In this document: positions 1 to 11,952 of the stretch, piece by piece
Numbering within the stretch: the stretch's first letter is position 1
Layout: each line of letters starts with the position of its first letter
DNA from: Anaeromyces robustus
Lineage: Eukaryota; Neocallimastigomycota; Neocallimastigomycetes; Neocallimastigales; Neocallimastigaceae
NCBI GenBank assembly: GCA_002104895.1
Contig: MCFG01000233.1
Location: 1-64,000 of the forward strand
Reading direction: 5' to 3'
Length of the DNA: 64,000 bases
The notes under the pieces: generated by a model
The model's database searches: none
What the model was told of the DNA's origin: nothing
Seen by the model: the letters and a program-made list of their open reading frames with translations, nothing else
Made by a program: the position numbers and the translations under genes

Positions 1-475
1 TCTATCTTTTAATTTCTTTTTGAATTTAATAAAATAAAAATTACTCTCAGGAAAAAAAAAGTTTCTTTTTTTTGTTTTTGTTTTGTTTTCGTTTTTTAAA
101 ATTGTTTTATTTTATTTTTAATTTTTTTCTTCTTTATATATGTTTATATAATTATTAGGATTAAACATTTTCTTAATTTATCATCATTTATTTGATCATA
201 AAATACAAAAATAAAAAAAACTTTTTTCTTACATGAAAAAAAAAATTTTTTTTTTATTTTTTATTAAGCAATTAATTTTATGAATTATTTTTATTTATTC
301 TTTTTTCTTTTTCTTTTTCTTTTTTTTTTTTTTTTAATATATAAAAAGCTATTTAAAAAAAATAAAAGATTTTTATATAATAAATAAATTAAATTAGTAT
401 AAAAAAAAAAAAAAGAAAGAAAGAAAAAAAATAATATAAAAAACTTCATAAAAATAATTATTTTAATCCTTTGTA

Positions 476-506
<31 letters not shown>

Positions 507-1064
507 TTTTAGTGATATTTTAAATTTGATTACTTTTAACTTTTAATTGGCATTTTCTTATAAAGATCAAATTATAGATATTTATATATTACTTATATTA
601 ATTAAGTAAAATTAAAAAAAGGTAAGCTTTTATAACTAGTTTACCTTTTTTTTTTATTATTATTATTATTAGGTTCTTAAATTATATATATATTATTTTA
701 AAATATTTAAATATTTATATGTGAATATGTATAAATAATATTTATAAAATGGTATTAATGGTTATTAGTGTATTATTAATAAATGGATAAACATATATTT
801 AATAATATTTATAAGTATTTTAAAATTAAATTTTAAATATTTTTTTTATCTTTGAACAATCATTTACTTTCAAAGCTTTATCTTCCTTCTTTTTTTTTTT
901 TTTTTTTAATCAAAATTTTTTATTAAAACTTTTTTTTAATAAATCTTGTATAAAAAAATTTATGATTTTTTTTATAAACTCTCTTTATAATAATATATTT
1001 ATTCTTTATTAGAAATATATATTAATTATTGGTTTTCTTCTTTCAATTTGTTTTCTTTTTTCAA
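1..1064. other. Intergenic, AT-rich, no gene seen
   Basis: Only homopolymer A and T runs and short AT repeats are visible. One short perfect inverted repeat lies at 614-625 and 641-652 (12-bp arms with core AAGGTAA, 15-nt loop). No coding-like stretch or RNA gene was recognised. The part just below 1065 is the expected 3' flank of the minus-strand gene. Confidence 0.6.
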
Positions 1065-1991
1065 TTACATTACTTCCATTTCAGTCATTAATGGAATGGC
1101 ATTGTAATCAGAATTAGTCATGGTATTATCTTGTGAATACCATAAAGCCATAGATGGAGAAACATTATTTGAAAGAATACTAGAGTAAAAAGAGGAATTA
1201 GCTTGTTGTAAGTAAATATCAGATTCATAAGTATGTTGTTGTTGTTGTTGTAAATATAATCTCCATAAATCAATATTTTGTTGTTGTTGTTGTTGTTGTG
1301 CAAGGAGTTGAAGTGCTTGTTGATAGTGTAATGCTTCAAAGTAATTATTTTCTAATTGTTGTTTTTGATAGATCAAATATTCAATTTCTCTTTGATTTTG
1401 AGTTATTCCATCTTCTTCTGTAGTACGAGTAGTTAATACTGGAGATGAAATAATTGATGTAGTTACAGAAGGAACTTCAGTTAATAAACTTGGATTTCCT
1501 TGACTAGTAGAAGCATAAACAGCTAAATTCATTTCAGTCATAGAAGAGGTCATCATAAGATTACTCATTAATGGAGATGATTGTTGGGATTCTTCCATTG
1601 CTCTTTGTTTTGTTGCTTCTAAAGTTTCCATTCTGAATTGTTCACGAAGACGTAAAATATCCATTACATCTTCAGAAGTTAATCTTGAGGCAATTATGCT
1701 TGTTCTATCATATTCATCAGCTGGATGAGTATAACCAACTTCAACAATTTCATTAAAACGTACCATTTTTTTATGATTCTGCATTTCACATATTTCTTTC
1801 TTTTTCTGTATTTTAGTTGTTGGTATAGAATTATTATTATTATTGTTATTGTTGTTGTTATAATTTTTTCTAGGCATTGCCTTTTTATTGTATGATTTAT
1901 AATTCTTCGTTTTTTTATTTGAATTATAATTAGAATTATTATTTTGTTTTAAGCCTTGTTGTGGCTTAGCTTTTACGTAAGTTTTTGACAT
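1065..1991 (-). CDS. Asn/Gln-rich protein with a Phactr-like PP1-docking module (putative)
   Basis: Single-exon gene of 308 aa. The N-terminus is basic and Asn-rich, with an Asn tract at about residues 45-54. A compact conserved-looking segment follows: KMVRF at 75-79, VEV at 83-85, ADEYDRTSI at 91-99, then a predicted charged helix at 104-135 beginning RLTSEDV. The rest is Ser/Thr- and Gln-rich, with Gln tracts around 220-256. KMVRF fits the RVxF motif that docks proteins onto protein phosphatase 1. The spacing to VEV, YDR and RLT..D resembles the PP1-binding C-terminal region of animal Phactr proteins. A regulatory phosphatase subunit is therefore an inference; no enzyme domain is seen. The start is the first ATG of the open frame, and the stop is TAA. 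The AT-only flanks hold no further exons that I could join. The low-complexity halves suggest a disordered protein. Confidence 0.75.
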   Translation of the reverse strand: MSKTYVKAKPQQGLKQNNNSNYNSNKKTKNYKSYNKKAMPRKNYNNNNNNNNNNSIPTTKIQKKKEICEMQNHKKMVRFNEIVEVGYTHPADEYDRTSIIASRLTSEDVMDILRLREQFRMETLEATKQRAMEESQQSSPLMSNLMMTSSMTEMNLAVYASTSQGNPSLLTEVPSVTTSIISSPVLTTRTTEEDGITQNQREIEYLIYQKQQLENNYFEALHYQQALQLLAQQQQQQQNIDLWRLYLQQQQQHTYESDIYLQQANSSFYSSILSNNVSPSMALWYSQDNTMTNSDYNAIPLMTEMEVM

Positions 1992-4900
1992 TTTAATTTA
2001 GATATTTTATTAAATTATTTTAAAAAAAAAATTTTGGGATGATTTGAAACAAAATTTTTTATTTTTATTTTGTTTTATTGTTTGTTTGTTTGTTTTTTTT
2101 GTAATATTACTTTAATAGATCAAAATATCTTTAAATATAAAAATATAATTCACTTTCTAAAGATTTCCAAAAAAATTACTTTTATCCCAATTGAGTTTTA
2201 ACTTATGGAATTATTTATTATTGTTTTTAAAAATTATTATTGTTAATTATTAATATATTAATTATTTTGTTATATTTTTTTTGTAATGTATTAATATTAT
2301 ATAAGTTATAAATATAATTATATTATTTTATATGTTCATAGTAGTTATAAGTAAATAGATAATATTTTTAAATTTTTTTTGTATTTTTTTTCTTTTTTTT
2401 ATGATATTTTAAATAATTTAATTTTTTTTTGGTTTTTTTTTACTATATAATTAAAAAATAATCTTAATAAATTAATTTACATAAAAATGAAAAAAAATGC
2501 TGTTTAAAATAAAAAAAATTCTAAAAAAAATTATTAAAAAAATTATTAAAAAAAACAAATTTAAATATTTTATTTTTTTTATTTGATTTTTTTTGTTTTG
2601 TTTTGTTTTTTGATTTGTTAATATTTTTGTTTTTGCTTTTGCTTTTAGAAAATTTATATTTAGATTTTAGTATTATTAATTATTAACTTTTCATGAATAT
2701 TTTTTCTCTTAATATTAAATTATTATATATGCTTATCATAATTTAAAATATTTATATTAATATTTAATATATAATAAGCTAGAGAATTGGTATATATTAT
2801 TTGTTTTAATTACTAATGATTTTATTATTTAAATACTATTAGATAATAATATCATTACTTTTTTTTTATTAAATAAATTAAGCTATTCTTAAATAAAAAA
2901 AATTATTTTTTTATTATTTAAAAATTCTATAATTATGATATTATTAGAATATAAGATATATATCAAATATATTTATTATTATATTCTATTAATTTGGCGA
3001 TATTGTAATAAATAAATTAATAATATAAATGAATATATTATTATCTTTTGAATAAAAAAATAATTTCTTTCAAAATAGATATAATTATGATTACTTGTTT
3101 AAATTTATATTAAAAGAAAAAATTTTTCTTTCTGTTTTAAATATAAATTACTTTTTTTTTACAAATTATGCTAGTTTAAAATTACAATTTTTAAACTTCT
3201 GTTTTACTATTAATTTAAATTATTAAATAGTTTAATGATTTATTTAAACTATAAAAATAACTTTCTATTTTAAATATTAATATTGATTTGCGTTTTATAA
3301 TAAATAAATAAAAAAGGATAAATTATTATATTTATTATCTTTTTTTTTCCAATTAATATTTAAAAAAATATTGTTATAAAATATATTACAAGTTCTATTT
3401 ATTAATATTTTTTTAATTATTAATTTCAAAAATGTTATTTTGTTTAATTATGTATGATTACGTTAATATTTTTTGTTGTTGATAAAATGAAAACTATTAT
3501 TTATATTTCTCACTCTATATTATCAAAAAAACTTTAATTAATAGTTATTATAAATATTTACACACTATTCATTAAACTCTTTTTTCAATTGCTATTATAG
3601 TTTATATTTTTCAACTATTTTCTATTTCTTACGAATTATTTTCCCTTTTAATTTTTATTATTATAAAAACTACTTTTGCTTTATGAGCTATTTCCCAATT
3701 ATTTTTAATCTAATTAATAAATGCCTAAAAATATCTTTTTATAATTATAATTGGATATTATTAATTAATATTTTTAATTAATGAAATTATATTTATAAAA
3801 AGTACTTTAATTACTAATTAGTTTTATATCAATGTTCTTTTTTTTTTTAATTTAATTTTTGTTTATATTAATTTTGATTTTTTTTAAGAACTATATATAT
3901 GTATTATTTTTACTATTATTATATATATTTTAATTCTTTTATACGAAATGACTATATTTCTATAAACTATTTAAATTAAATACATATAATAAAATATTTT
4001 CAAATCTATAATATATATATTCCTTTAATTATTTTATTTATAAATATTTGTTTATTATTATTGTTTGTTGTTTGTGAACTATTCCTATAAAAATACTTTC
4101 CTACATCAAATTTGAAACAATTATTCTATAGTAGGTATCTTTACTAGACTAGTTATTATTATTTATTTATTTTTTAAATTATATATTTATTTTATTATTT
4201 ATATTTTTATTTATTTTATTAGTTGATTAATAGCTTGTTTTGTTTTAATTTAATTTATTAATTTGTATTGTTTATTATATAATTTTTATTTTTTTATTTG
4301 AATATTATTTTTTATAAAAAAAAGAAATTTTTTTTTATTTATGATTTTTATTATATATTTATTTTAATTTTTTAATAATTGCTTATTAAAATATTAAAAT
4401 CTTTGGTATTTTAAAATGCCACTTTATATTATATATGTTCATTTATCACTTTTTTTTTTATTTTTAATTTTTTCTTTTAAAATATTTGTTCAATATTATA
4501 AAAGAGCTAATCAAATCTAAAAAAAAAATATACATATAAAAAAAAACACTAAATTGAAGATATATAATATAATAAATAAAAAAAAGTTTGATTTTTTTCT
4601 TTTTTTATTTGTTTTTTTAGAACACTTTTTTTTTTATTATTAATTATTTATTTTTCTTTTGATTTAAAAACTTTTTTAAAAATTTACTTTTATAAAAAAA
4701 AATTTCAAAACTTTTAAATAAAAGGAAATTGTATCAATATTTATAAACACAGAAATACTAAATAATGAAACTTTTTTAATTTTAATAATATATATTTAAT
4801 TAATAGTAAAACTAAATAATATTAATATTAATATAATATTATATTAGAATTATATTATATGATATATAAATATATATAAATATAATAAATAATAAAATAG

Positions 4901-6480
4901 AAAAAAAAAACATTTATGAAACATTAAATAAACAAATAATATATGAATTTATAATATATAAATACATATAATATTTATATAATGTATATATTACAATATA
5001 ATAGTATTTTCTATATACACAATAAAAATTTTAATTATAAGTTTTAAAAAAAAAAAAAAATCAATTATAAATAAAAAAAAATTTAAAAAATTAAATTCTC
5101 ATACAAATTTTATATATATTAGCTATATATGGCTATAAACATATTTATTAATTTAACCATTTAAAAAACTTTATCATTTATTATATTTTAATTTAAATTT
5201 GTATTTATTTTAATGGAATATAATATTAATTATTCATTTTTTAATAAAAATTGTATGACTCTTCTTTTTTTTTTATATATTATTATTTTTTTTTTGAATA
5301 AAAGAATAAAGTACAATAATTAATTTAATATCTATGGCAAAAAAATATATTTATAGGAAATATAGGAGAAATGTATTTAAATTTCTTAATCTAATATATT
5401 ATTATATATTATCATTATATTAATAATATATTATTTATATATTATCAATGTAATGATAATAAAAAATGGTAGAAGATATAGAATAGAATATTACAAAATA
5501 GTCATATTATATTGAAGAATATTAATGAATAATTTAACATATAACCTTAAACAATAATTTATTTTAAATTAATAAATATATAAAGTTTAAAAATTAAAAA
5601 TATGCAATTACATTATATTCTATAATATATTATATATATTATATATATTAGTATGTATATATTTTGTAAATAAATTATTCTATTAATATTTTTATATAAT
5701 ACTTATCCTATAAGGAATTAATTAAAAAATTACCAATATTCATATATATTTTTTTGAATAAATAATTTTATTAGTAATTAAGATTTTTAATTAAAACATA
5801 TATATTTAAACTAATTAAAATAAATAAATAAATAAATAAATACTAAATTAAATTAAATAAATAAACGAATATTTAATAAAAAAAATAAAATTTTTTAACT
5901 AAATAATTAAATGGATGTATAATAATGTAATCAATAAATTAATAAATTAAAAAGAGCAAAATAAAATAATAATAAAAAAAAATGTTTTAATTTTGTTTTG
6001 CTTTTTTTTTTACAAATAGGAATGACTTTTAAACCATATATAATAATTATTATTTTTATATAAAGAAAGTAAAATAAAACATTATTATTAAAATATATAA
6101 AAAAAAAATAATAAAAATATCTTTTATTTTCTTTATCCAATATTTATAATATAGGTTTACAAAAAAAAAAAGGTTTTTTTCTTTATATAATATTATGTAA
6201 TATTGATATTATACTACTCACCATTGTTTTTCTATGGCTTTATATATAATTCATGTGTTTAATATTGTTATAATTTTTCCATTTTCTATTATTGTTTACT
6301 TAATATAATTATTGTTATTATTATAATTAAATATTTCCATTTTTCTATTTATTCTATTATATATTTATTTATATATTCTATAATTTATTATTTAATTATT
6401 TATTTAATTTACTTATTTATTTTACTTATTTATTTTATTTATTTATTAATCTTTCCATATTTATTTATTTATTTATATAT

Positions 6481-6515
<35 letters not shown>

Positions 6516-6520
6516 TATAT

Positions 6521-6551
<31 letters not shown>

Positions 6552-6882
6552 TTTTAATTTAATTTAATTTAATTCATTGTTATATTCTTTTGATTCTTTT
6601 TTTTTTTTTTCCTCACCAATAAAATTTCATTCCTTACTATATATTAAACATACCACAAAACAGTATTCATCCAATAATTTTAAAAGTATTTTATTTTAAT
6701 ATTACAAAAAAGTTTTACTTTTAAATAAGTATATAGGTATGAAATATTAATACAACACAATATTAAAACGAACAATAAATATAAATAAAAATAAAAATAT
6801 AAAATAAAATAGTTATTAAATAATAGAAAACTTTTTTTTTTAAAAAAAAATTCATGGTTTAATTTTCTACCCTGAATAATAA

Positions 6883-6930
<48 letters not shown>

Positions 6931-7567
6931 AAGGTATGAAATTTAAATTAAAAGAATTTAAAATATTAAACTTTTTAGAAATATAAAACATTCTACATAT
7001 ATTCACATTATATTATGAATATATGTATAAATTGTATTTTTAAAGTTTTATTATTTAATTTCAAGTTTCACAAACATTTTATCTTTAATAATAAATCGTA
7101 TTATACAAATGAATATATTATAATATAGTACAATATATTTAGAATTTATATTATTTATTTAATAATTAATATTTAATAAAATTAATTAATAATGATTAAT
7201 AATTAATAGAACCGTGTTTAAATTTAATATCCTTAAAATAATATAAACTTTTTTAGAAAGATCTTTTGCTATTACTACTATTATAATATAAAAAATGTCT
7301 TTTTTTTTTCTTTTCTTTAATAATTAATAATATTTAATAATAAATAATATTTTATAATAATAATAATAATAATATATAATAATAATTATAATTATTATAA
7401 TTATAATTTCTATTTATATAATAATAATTAATATTTAATAATAAAAAGTTTTATAGTGTTTATAATAAAAAATAATTATAATAAAATAAAAAAATTATTT
7501 ATCATACTTGATAACTTTTGAAATTCTCATAATATTAATTGTTTTCTTTTTTTTTTTTTTTTGGTTT

Positions 7568-7663
7568 AATTTAAACTTGAGATTCAATATTACAAAATAT
7601 CCAATATAAATTAAAGTTTTATATACTTTTTATCTCGTTAATATTGAATCTCAAGTTTAAATT
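7568..7663. repeat. 25-bp perfect inverted repeat (fold-back)
   Basis: Arms at 7568-7592 and 7639-7663 are exact reverse complements, separated by a 46-nt loop. The arm core is AAACTTGAGATTCAATATT, which contains G and C bases and so is not trivial AT self-complementarity. It could be a relic of a miniature transposon or a structured transcript. No flanking duplication was identified. Confidence 0.8.
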
Positions 7664-7809
7664 TTAATTATAAAATTTCAAAAGAATTAACAATTTTCAT
7701 GGTTTTATATTTGTTTTATGGTATATGAAAAATTATTCGCATGTTTTATTATAAACACTATAAAACAAATTAATTTAATCCTGCTGTAAATCAATAATTA
7801 ATGGTACAA

Positions 7810-7846
<37 letters not shown>

Positions 7847-9049
7847 GAAAAAAAAAAAGGGTAAATTTTGAATTTGAATTAAGGGTAAATTAATATTTAA
7901 TTATATATTAAAATTGTTAAAAATAAATATTTTATAATAATTATAAATAATTATATACGGAGTTGTATATAAGAATAATATATAATTATTTTTATATATT
8001 GTATATTAAAGCAAAAAAAAAAAAAAAAAAAAAAAAGAAAAGAAAAAAAAACAGTAACACATGATTACACCACAAAATTATAATGGTTATTAAAACTCTT
8101 CTTTTTTAATAGAATAAGTGAAATACCAAGAATATGATTAATAACAACAAAAAAATAATTTCATGTGAGCATTTTTATTATAAATAAATAATAAATGAAA
8201 TAATAAATTTTATTATTAAAGAATGAATAAATTAATATATTCTTATATAATTCTATTTAAATATAAGACAATTTAATTATTATTTTATCATTGCTGTTAT
8301 AAACATTTATTATTTATTATTAACTATTATTATTATTTATTATTAATTATAAATTATTTATTATTTATTATTATAATTAATTATTATTTATTATTTATTA
8401 TTATTATAATTAATTATAATTATTTATTAATTACTATTATTATCAATTATAATTATTATCAATTATTATTTATTATTAATTACTATTATTACTTATTACT
8501 TATTATAATCAATCATTACTTTGATATTTTTCATAAAATATAATAACATAACAATTATAATTAAACTTTATTTATATTCCAATGGGAAAAAAAAAAAAAA
8601 AAGATTTTTTGTTTTATAAAATTATAGAAATTTGTAAACATAAAACATAAAACATAACCCTAACAAAGAATTATCTCCAATTTTTAATTTAAATAATAAT
8701 TTCCTTATTTGTTCTTGTTCTTTATTAATTAGTAAAAAAAAAAAAAAAAAAAAAAGAAAACAAAAATAGGGTTTGGGAAATTTGTGGCCGTATTTAAAAA
8801 AAAAAAAAAGAATTTACTATAATTTTTTTTTTAAAGCCATATCCATAAATTAATGTTTTTAAGATTTTATTATTATTATTAATAAAATTAATAAACTATT
8901 ATAATTATATATATAATTATATATATACAATACTATAATATTATAAGATTATATATGTATATGTATATATATATATATGTATAGTATTGATTTATTATTA
9001 TTTTTATTTTTATATTAAAATAATAATAATATTTTCCGTTAAACTGGAA

Positions 9050-9051
9050 AT

Positions 9052-9130
<79 letters not shown>

Positions 9131-9131
9131 T
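9050..9131. repeat. (ATTT)n microsatellite
   Basis: About 20 uninterrupted TTTA/ATTT units. It is one of many such tracts in the window and creates a spurious open frame of Leu-Phe-Ile-Tyr repeats. Confidence 0.95.
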
Positions 9132-9433
9132 ATATTATCATATCAATTATTCGTTCATTCAAGAAAAAAAAAGGAGCCAAGTTCAAATGAGAAAAATAAA
9201 TATGAATAATAAATATTATTAAAAATAAATTTAAAATTATTAATAATACTTTTAGGATATATACTACTAAAAAAAAAAAGAAAAAGAAAAATTAAACGGT
9301 ATAAAGTTTTTAAAATTTCATTATATTAAAAATATTAGTTTTATTAATTAAAAGTTACCAATAAATCGTTTGACCTTAAAAGAAACTTTTTTTTAAATAT
9401 TATGAATCATTTTTCAATATTATTGTTTTTATA

Positions 9434-9560
9434 TGGAACGTCAATGCTGATAACACAGTAGGACAGCCTAGTAGGGCAAATGCCGATCCTATTTCCGACC
9501 CTAGTGGAATAGGATAGATCAATTTTACTTTAATTCTATATTTAGAATTAAGGGCTGTAT
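9434..9560. other. Island of atypical (GC-richer) composition, possible coding relic or structured element
   Basis: This stretch stands out from the surrounding A/T DNA by its balanced base use. Read on the plus strand from 9434 it gives 27 codons before TAG at 9515 (including NTVGQPSRANADPISDPSG), with the Pro/Asp/Gly content expected of protein rather than of the local noise. It also holds a hairpin: 9486-9496 pairs with 9506-9515 (ATCCTATTtCC with GGAATAGGAT, one bulged base). I do not recognise a family. It ends about 340 bp before the first inverted-repeat element and may be a gene fragment or another transposon relic. Confidence 0.4.
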
Positions 9561-9747
9561 GGATTTACTGTTTTTAAATATTATTATACTACTTTTTTTC
9601 CTCCAGTATTATTTATTATTATCTATAATAAATTACTGGTTTTTTTATTTTTTTTTAGTATCATTTTTTTTTTTCATTATGTGTTTTTTTTATGATTCAT
9701 GTATTTTAATATTTAAATTCAATAAAGTTGACGTACAAATTGTGTGC

Positions 9748-9789
<42 letters not shown>

Positions 9790-9828
9790 TTTTTATATTA
9801 TTTAATTTATTAAGATACAAATAAATAA

Positions 9829-9893
9829 ATGCATATTTACATATACATTTACATTTACATATACATTTACATTTACATATACATACATTTTGT
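9829..9893. repeat. Short minisatellite of ACATTTAC/ATATAC units
   Basis: Alternating repeats of acatttac and atatac directly precede the mobile element at 9904. The array looks like slippage of 6- and 12-bp units. Confidence 0.7.
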
Positions 9894-9895
9894 TA

Positions 9896-10476
9896 TTAAA
9901 ATAGGGGAAGTGTGCATTTCGGCAATGTATTTTGTAAATGTATCGCGCATTAAAATAACGTATTATTTAAATGTATTATATTGTGGCTTATAAATTAAAT
10001 TAATAAAAAATTTATTATATTATTAAAATCAATATTTTATTTATTATTGATTTATGAAACCAATTTATTAGTGACATCTTCTTTTTATTAATATTTCTTT
10101 TTTTTTTTTTTTTTATTTAACTTATGAAATAAATAAAATATTAAGTGAAATTTAAAATTTATCTATAATTATTTAAATTATTAAATAAATAAAATATTAA
10201 GTGAAATTTAAAATTTATAAATTCTTTAAATTATGAAATAAATAAAATATTAAGTGAAATTTAAAATTTATATTTATAATTCTTTAAATTATGAAATAAA
10301 TAAGAAATGCTTTAATATACAAGTACTAGTAGTATATAAACTCTCTTAAAAAATTTTTATATAAATGTGGCGTTAAAAATATTTATATAAATTTACAATA
10401 TAAAATGTGGCGTAAAGGACCATTCAATGCAAAAAATTTCATGTACATTGCCGAAATGCAACACTCAGTTAAAATA
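9896..10476. mobile_element. Non-autonomous inverted-repeat DNA element, copy A (with target-site duplication)
   Basis: The element body is 9904-10468 (565 bp). The left end reads GGGGAAGTGTGCATTTCGG followed by CAATGTA. The right end is its reverse complement (TACATTGCCGAAATGC) with a diverged outermost ten bases. The same 8 bp, TTAAAATA, flank it at 9896-9903 and 10469-10476, as expected for a target-site duplication. An 8-bp duplication is characteristic of hAT-type transposases, but AT-rich DNA makes chance matches easier, so the superfamily is only suggested. There is no coding capacity. Sub-terminal blocks (about 85 bp on the left with TATATTGTGGCTTATAAATT, about 150 bp on the right with repeated TGTGGCG) are shared with the copy at 25219-25916. 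The interior holds a tandem array at 10124-10305. Call: a MITE. Confidence 0.85.
10124..10305. repeat. Internal tandem array of MITE copy A (53-58 bp units)
   Basis: Units starting at 10124, 10180, 10233 and 10291 share ATGAAATAAATAAAATATTA, then GTGAAATTTAAAATTTAT. The unit lengths are 56, 53 and 58 bp and the last unit is truncated. The homologous array in copy B has a different, exact 63-bp period, so the arrays evolved separately in the two copies. Confidence 0.85.
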
Positions 10477-10762
10477 GTAATATTAAATAATTTTGTAATA
10501 AATATTTTATAAATAATATATATATATAATATATAAGTCAACAAAACCGTAAATGGAAATTGATTATGTATAAATAATTATATTTATATGGTGTGTAAAT
10601 AAGACACTATAAATATATAATTATTTATAGTAATAATTGTAATAATGAAATAATAATAATAATAATGATTATTATAACAACAAAATATCAGAATAAATAA
10701 TATAAAAAATAATGGTATTTCTAATAATAAATAAAAATAATATTAATTAATAGTAAAAAGAA

Positions 10763-10998
10763 GGAATAAATTTATTATTCTAATTATTAGTAGTAATTAA
10801 TAGATAATAATACTAATAATACTACTATACTATAAAATAGTATAGTAATAATAATATTAATAAATAATAATAAATAGTAAGGAATAAATTTATTATTCTA
10901 ATTATTAGTAGTAATTAATAGATAATAATACTAATAATACTACTATACTATAAAATAGTATAGTAATAATAATATTAATAAATAATAATAAATAGTAA
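10763..10998. repeat. 118-bp perfect tandem duplication
   Basis: 10763-10880 and 10881-10998 are identical by eye and contain a palindromic core (CTATACTATAAAATAGTATAG). The lack of divergence in such mutable sequence implies a recent duplication, or an assembly artefact. Confidence 0.85.
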
Positions 10999-11628
10999 TT
11001 ATATATGATAATAAATAAAAAATAAATAGTAGTATAAATAATAATAAATAAATAATTCACTAACCAACTAATTGAACTAAATAACAAGATTTTAATAAAT
11101 AAAGTGTTTTATCAAAAAAAAAAAAAGATACTATAGATAGAATATATAAAATAATAAAGATTTGGTTACAAAATTAGTGACAATACTTTATATACCTTGT
11201 TGAAATAAAAATATTATCAATTGTGTACCTCTTAATTCTTTACATATATATTATGTACCTTTTAATATATGTTTAGATGTGCATATTACATATTTTTATT
11301 TAAATATATACAGATATATAGTATTGATTCTTCTTGTAACACTAATTAAATATAACTATTTTTAGTTCAATTACATAAAATATTTTTACGGAATATTCAT
11401 TATTAATAAGATATAAATTGAGTGATATTATCTTTTTATACTAATATACATACATATATATATATTTTTCATTATTATAATTAATATATGAAAAAAAAAA
11501 AAAAAAAATATGTTTTTTTCATAATAATCATCAAAAATAATATAATATATTAATAATTAATATCCAAATACATTGGAATTTTTTAATTAAAAATTAATTA
11601 ATTATAATATTACTTTTACTCTTAGTGT

Positions 11629-11952
11629 TTTATTATTATTATTACTATTTGTATTATTATTATTTGTATTATTATCACTATTTGCATTATTACTATTTGC
11701 ATTATTACTATTTGTATTATTACTATTTGTATTATTATTACTATTTGCATTATTACTATTTGTATTATTACTATATATATTATTACTATTTGTATTGTTA
11801 TTACTATTTGTATTATTATTATTTGTATTATTATTATTTGTATTATTATTATTTGTATTATTACTATTTGTATTATTATTACTATTTGTATTATTATTAT
11901 TATTTGTATTATTATTACTATTTGTATTATTACTATTTGTATTATTATTACA
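11629..11952. repeat. TATTACTATTTG minisatellite (12/15-bp units)
   Basis: About 25 units of TATTACTATTTG, TATTATTATTTG and 15- and 18-bp variants. On the plus strand this reads as Leu-Tyr runs (implausible). On the minus strand it reads as Asn/Thr/Ser runs (NNTNS), which is the style of Asn-rich tracts found inside genuine proteins of this genome. No start or flanking coding sequence was found to make it a gene. Confidence 0.85.

Larger units (their letters stand above)
1992..9430. other. 7.4-kb gene desert with microsatellites
   Basis: No exon-like or RNA-like sequence was recognised on either strand. The content is almost entirely A/T with occasional homopolymers (long poly-T near 7812-7840, poly-A near 8011-8034). 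ATTT/AAAT tetranucleotide runs lie at about 6413-6557, 6885-6931 and 9050-9131, and AAT-type runs at about 7355-7420 and 8320-8510. Open frames here encode only Ile/Tyr/Phe/Lys/Asn runs and are not credible genes. A 25-bp inverted repeat at 7568-7663 is listed separately. Confidence 0.6.

Noticed and set aside
8645-8665. CCCTAAC resembling a telomere unit
   Set aside because: A single unit with no tandem repetition.
8987-9190. 67-codon Leu-Phe-Ile-Tyr open frame
   Set aside because: It is the ATTT microsatellite read in frame.
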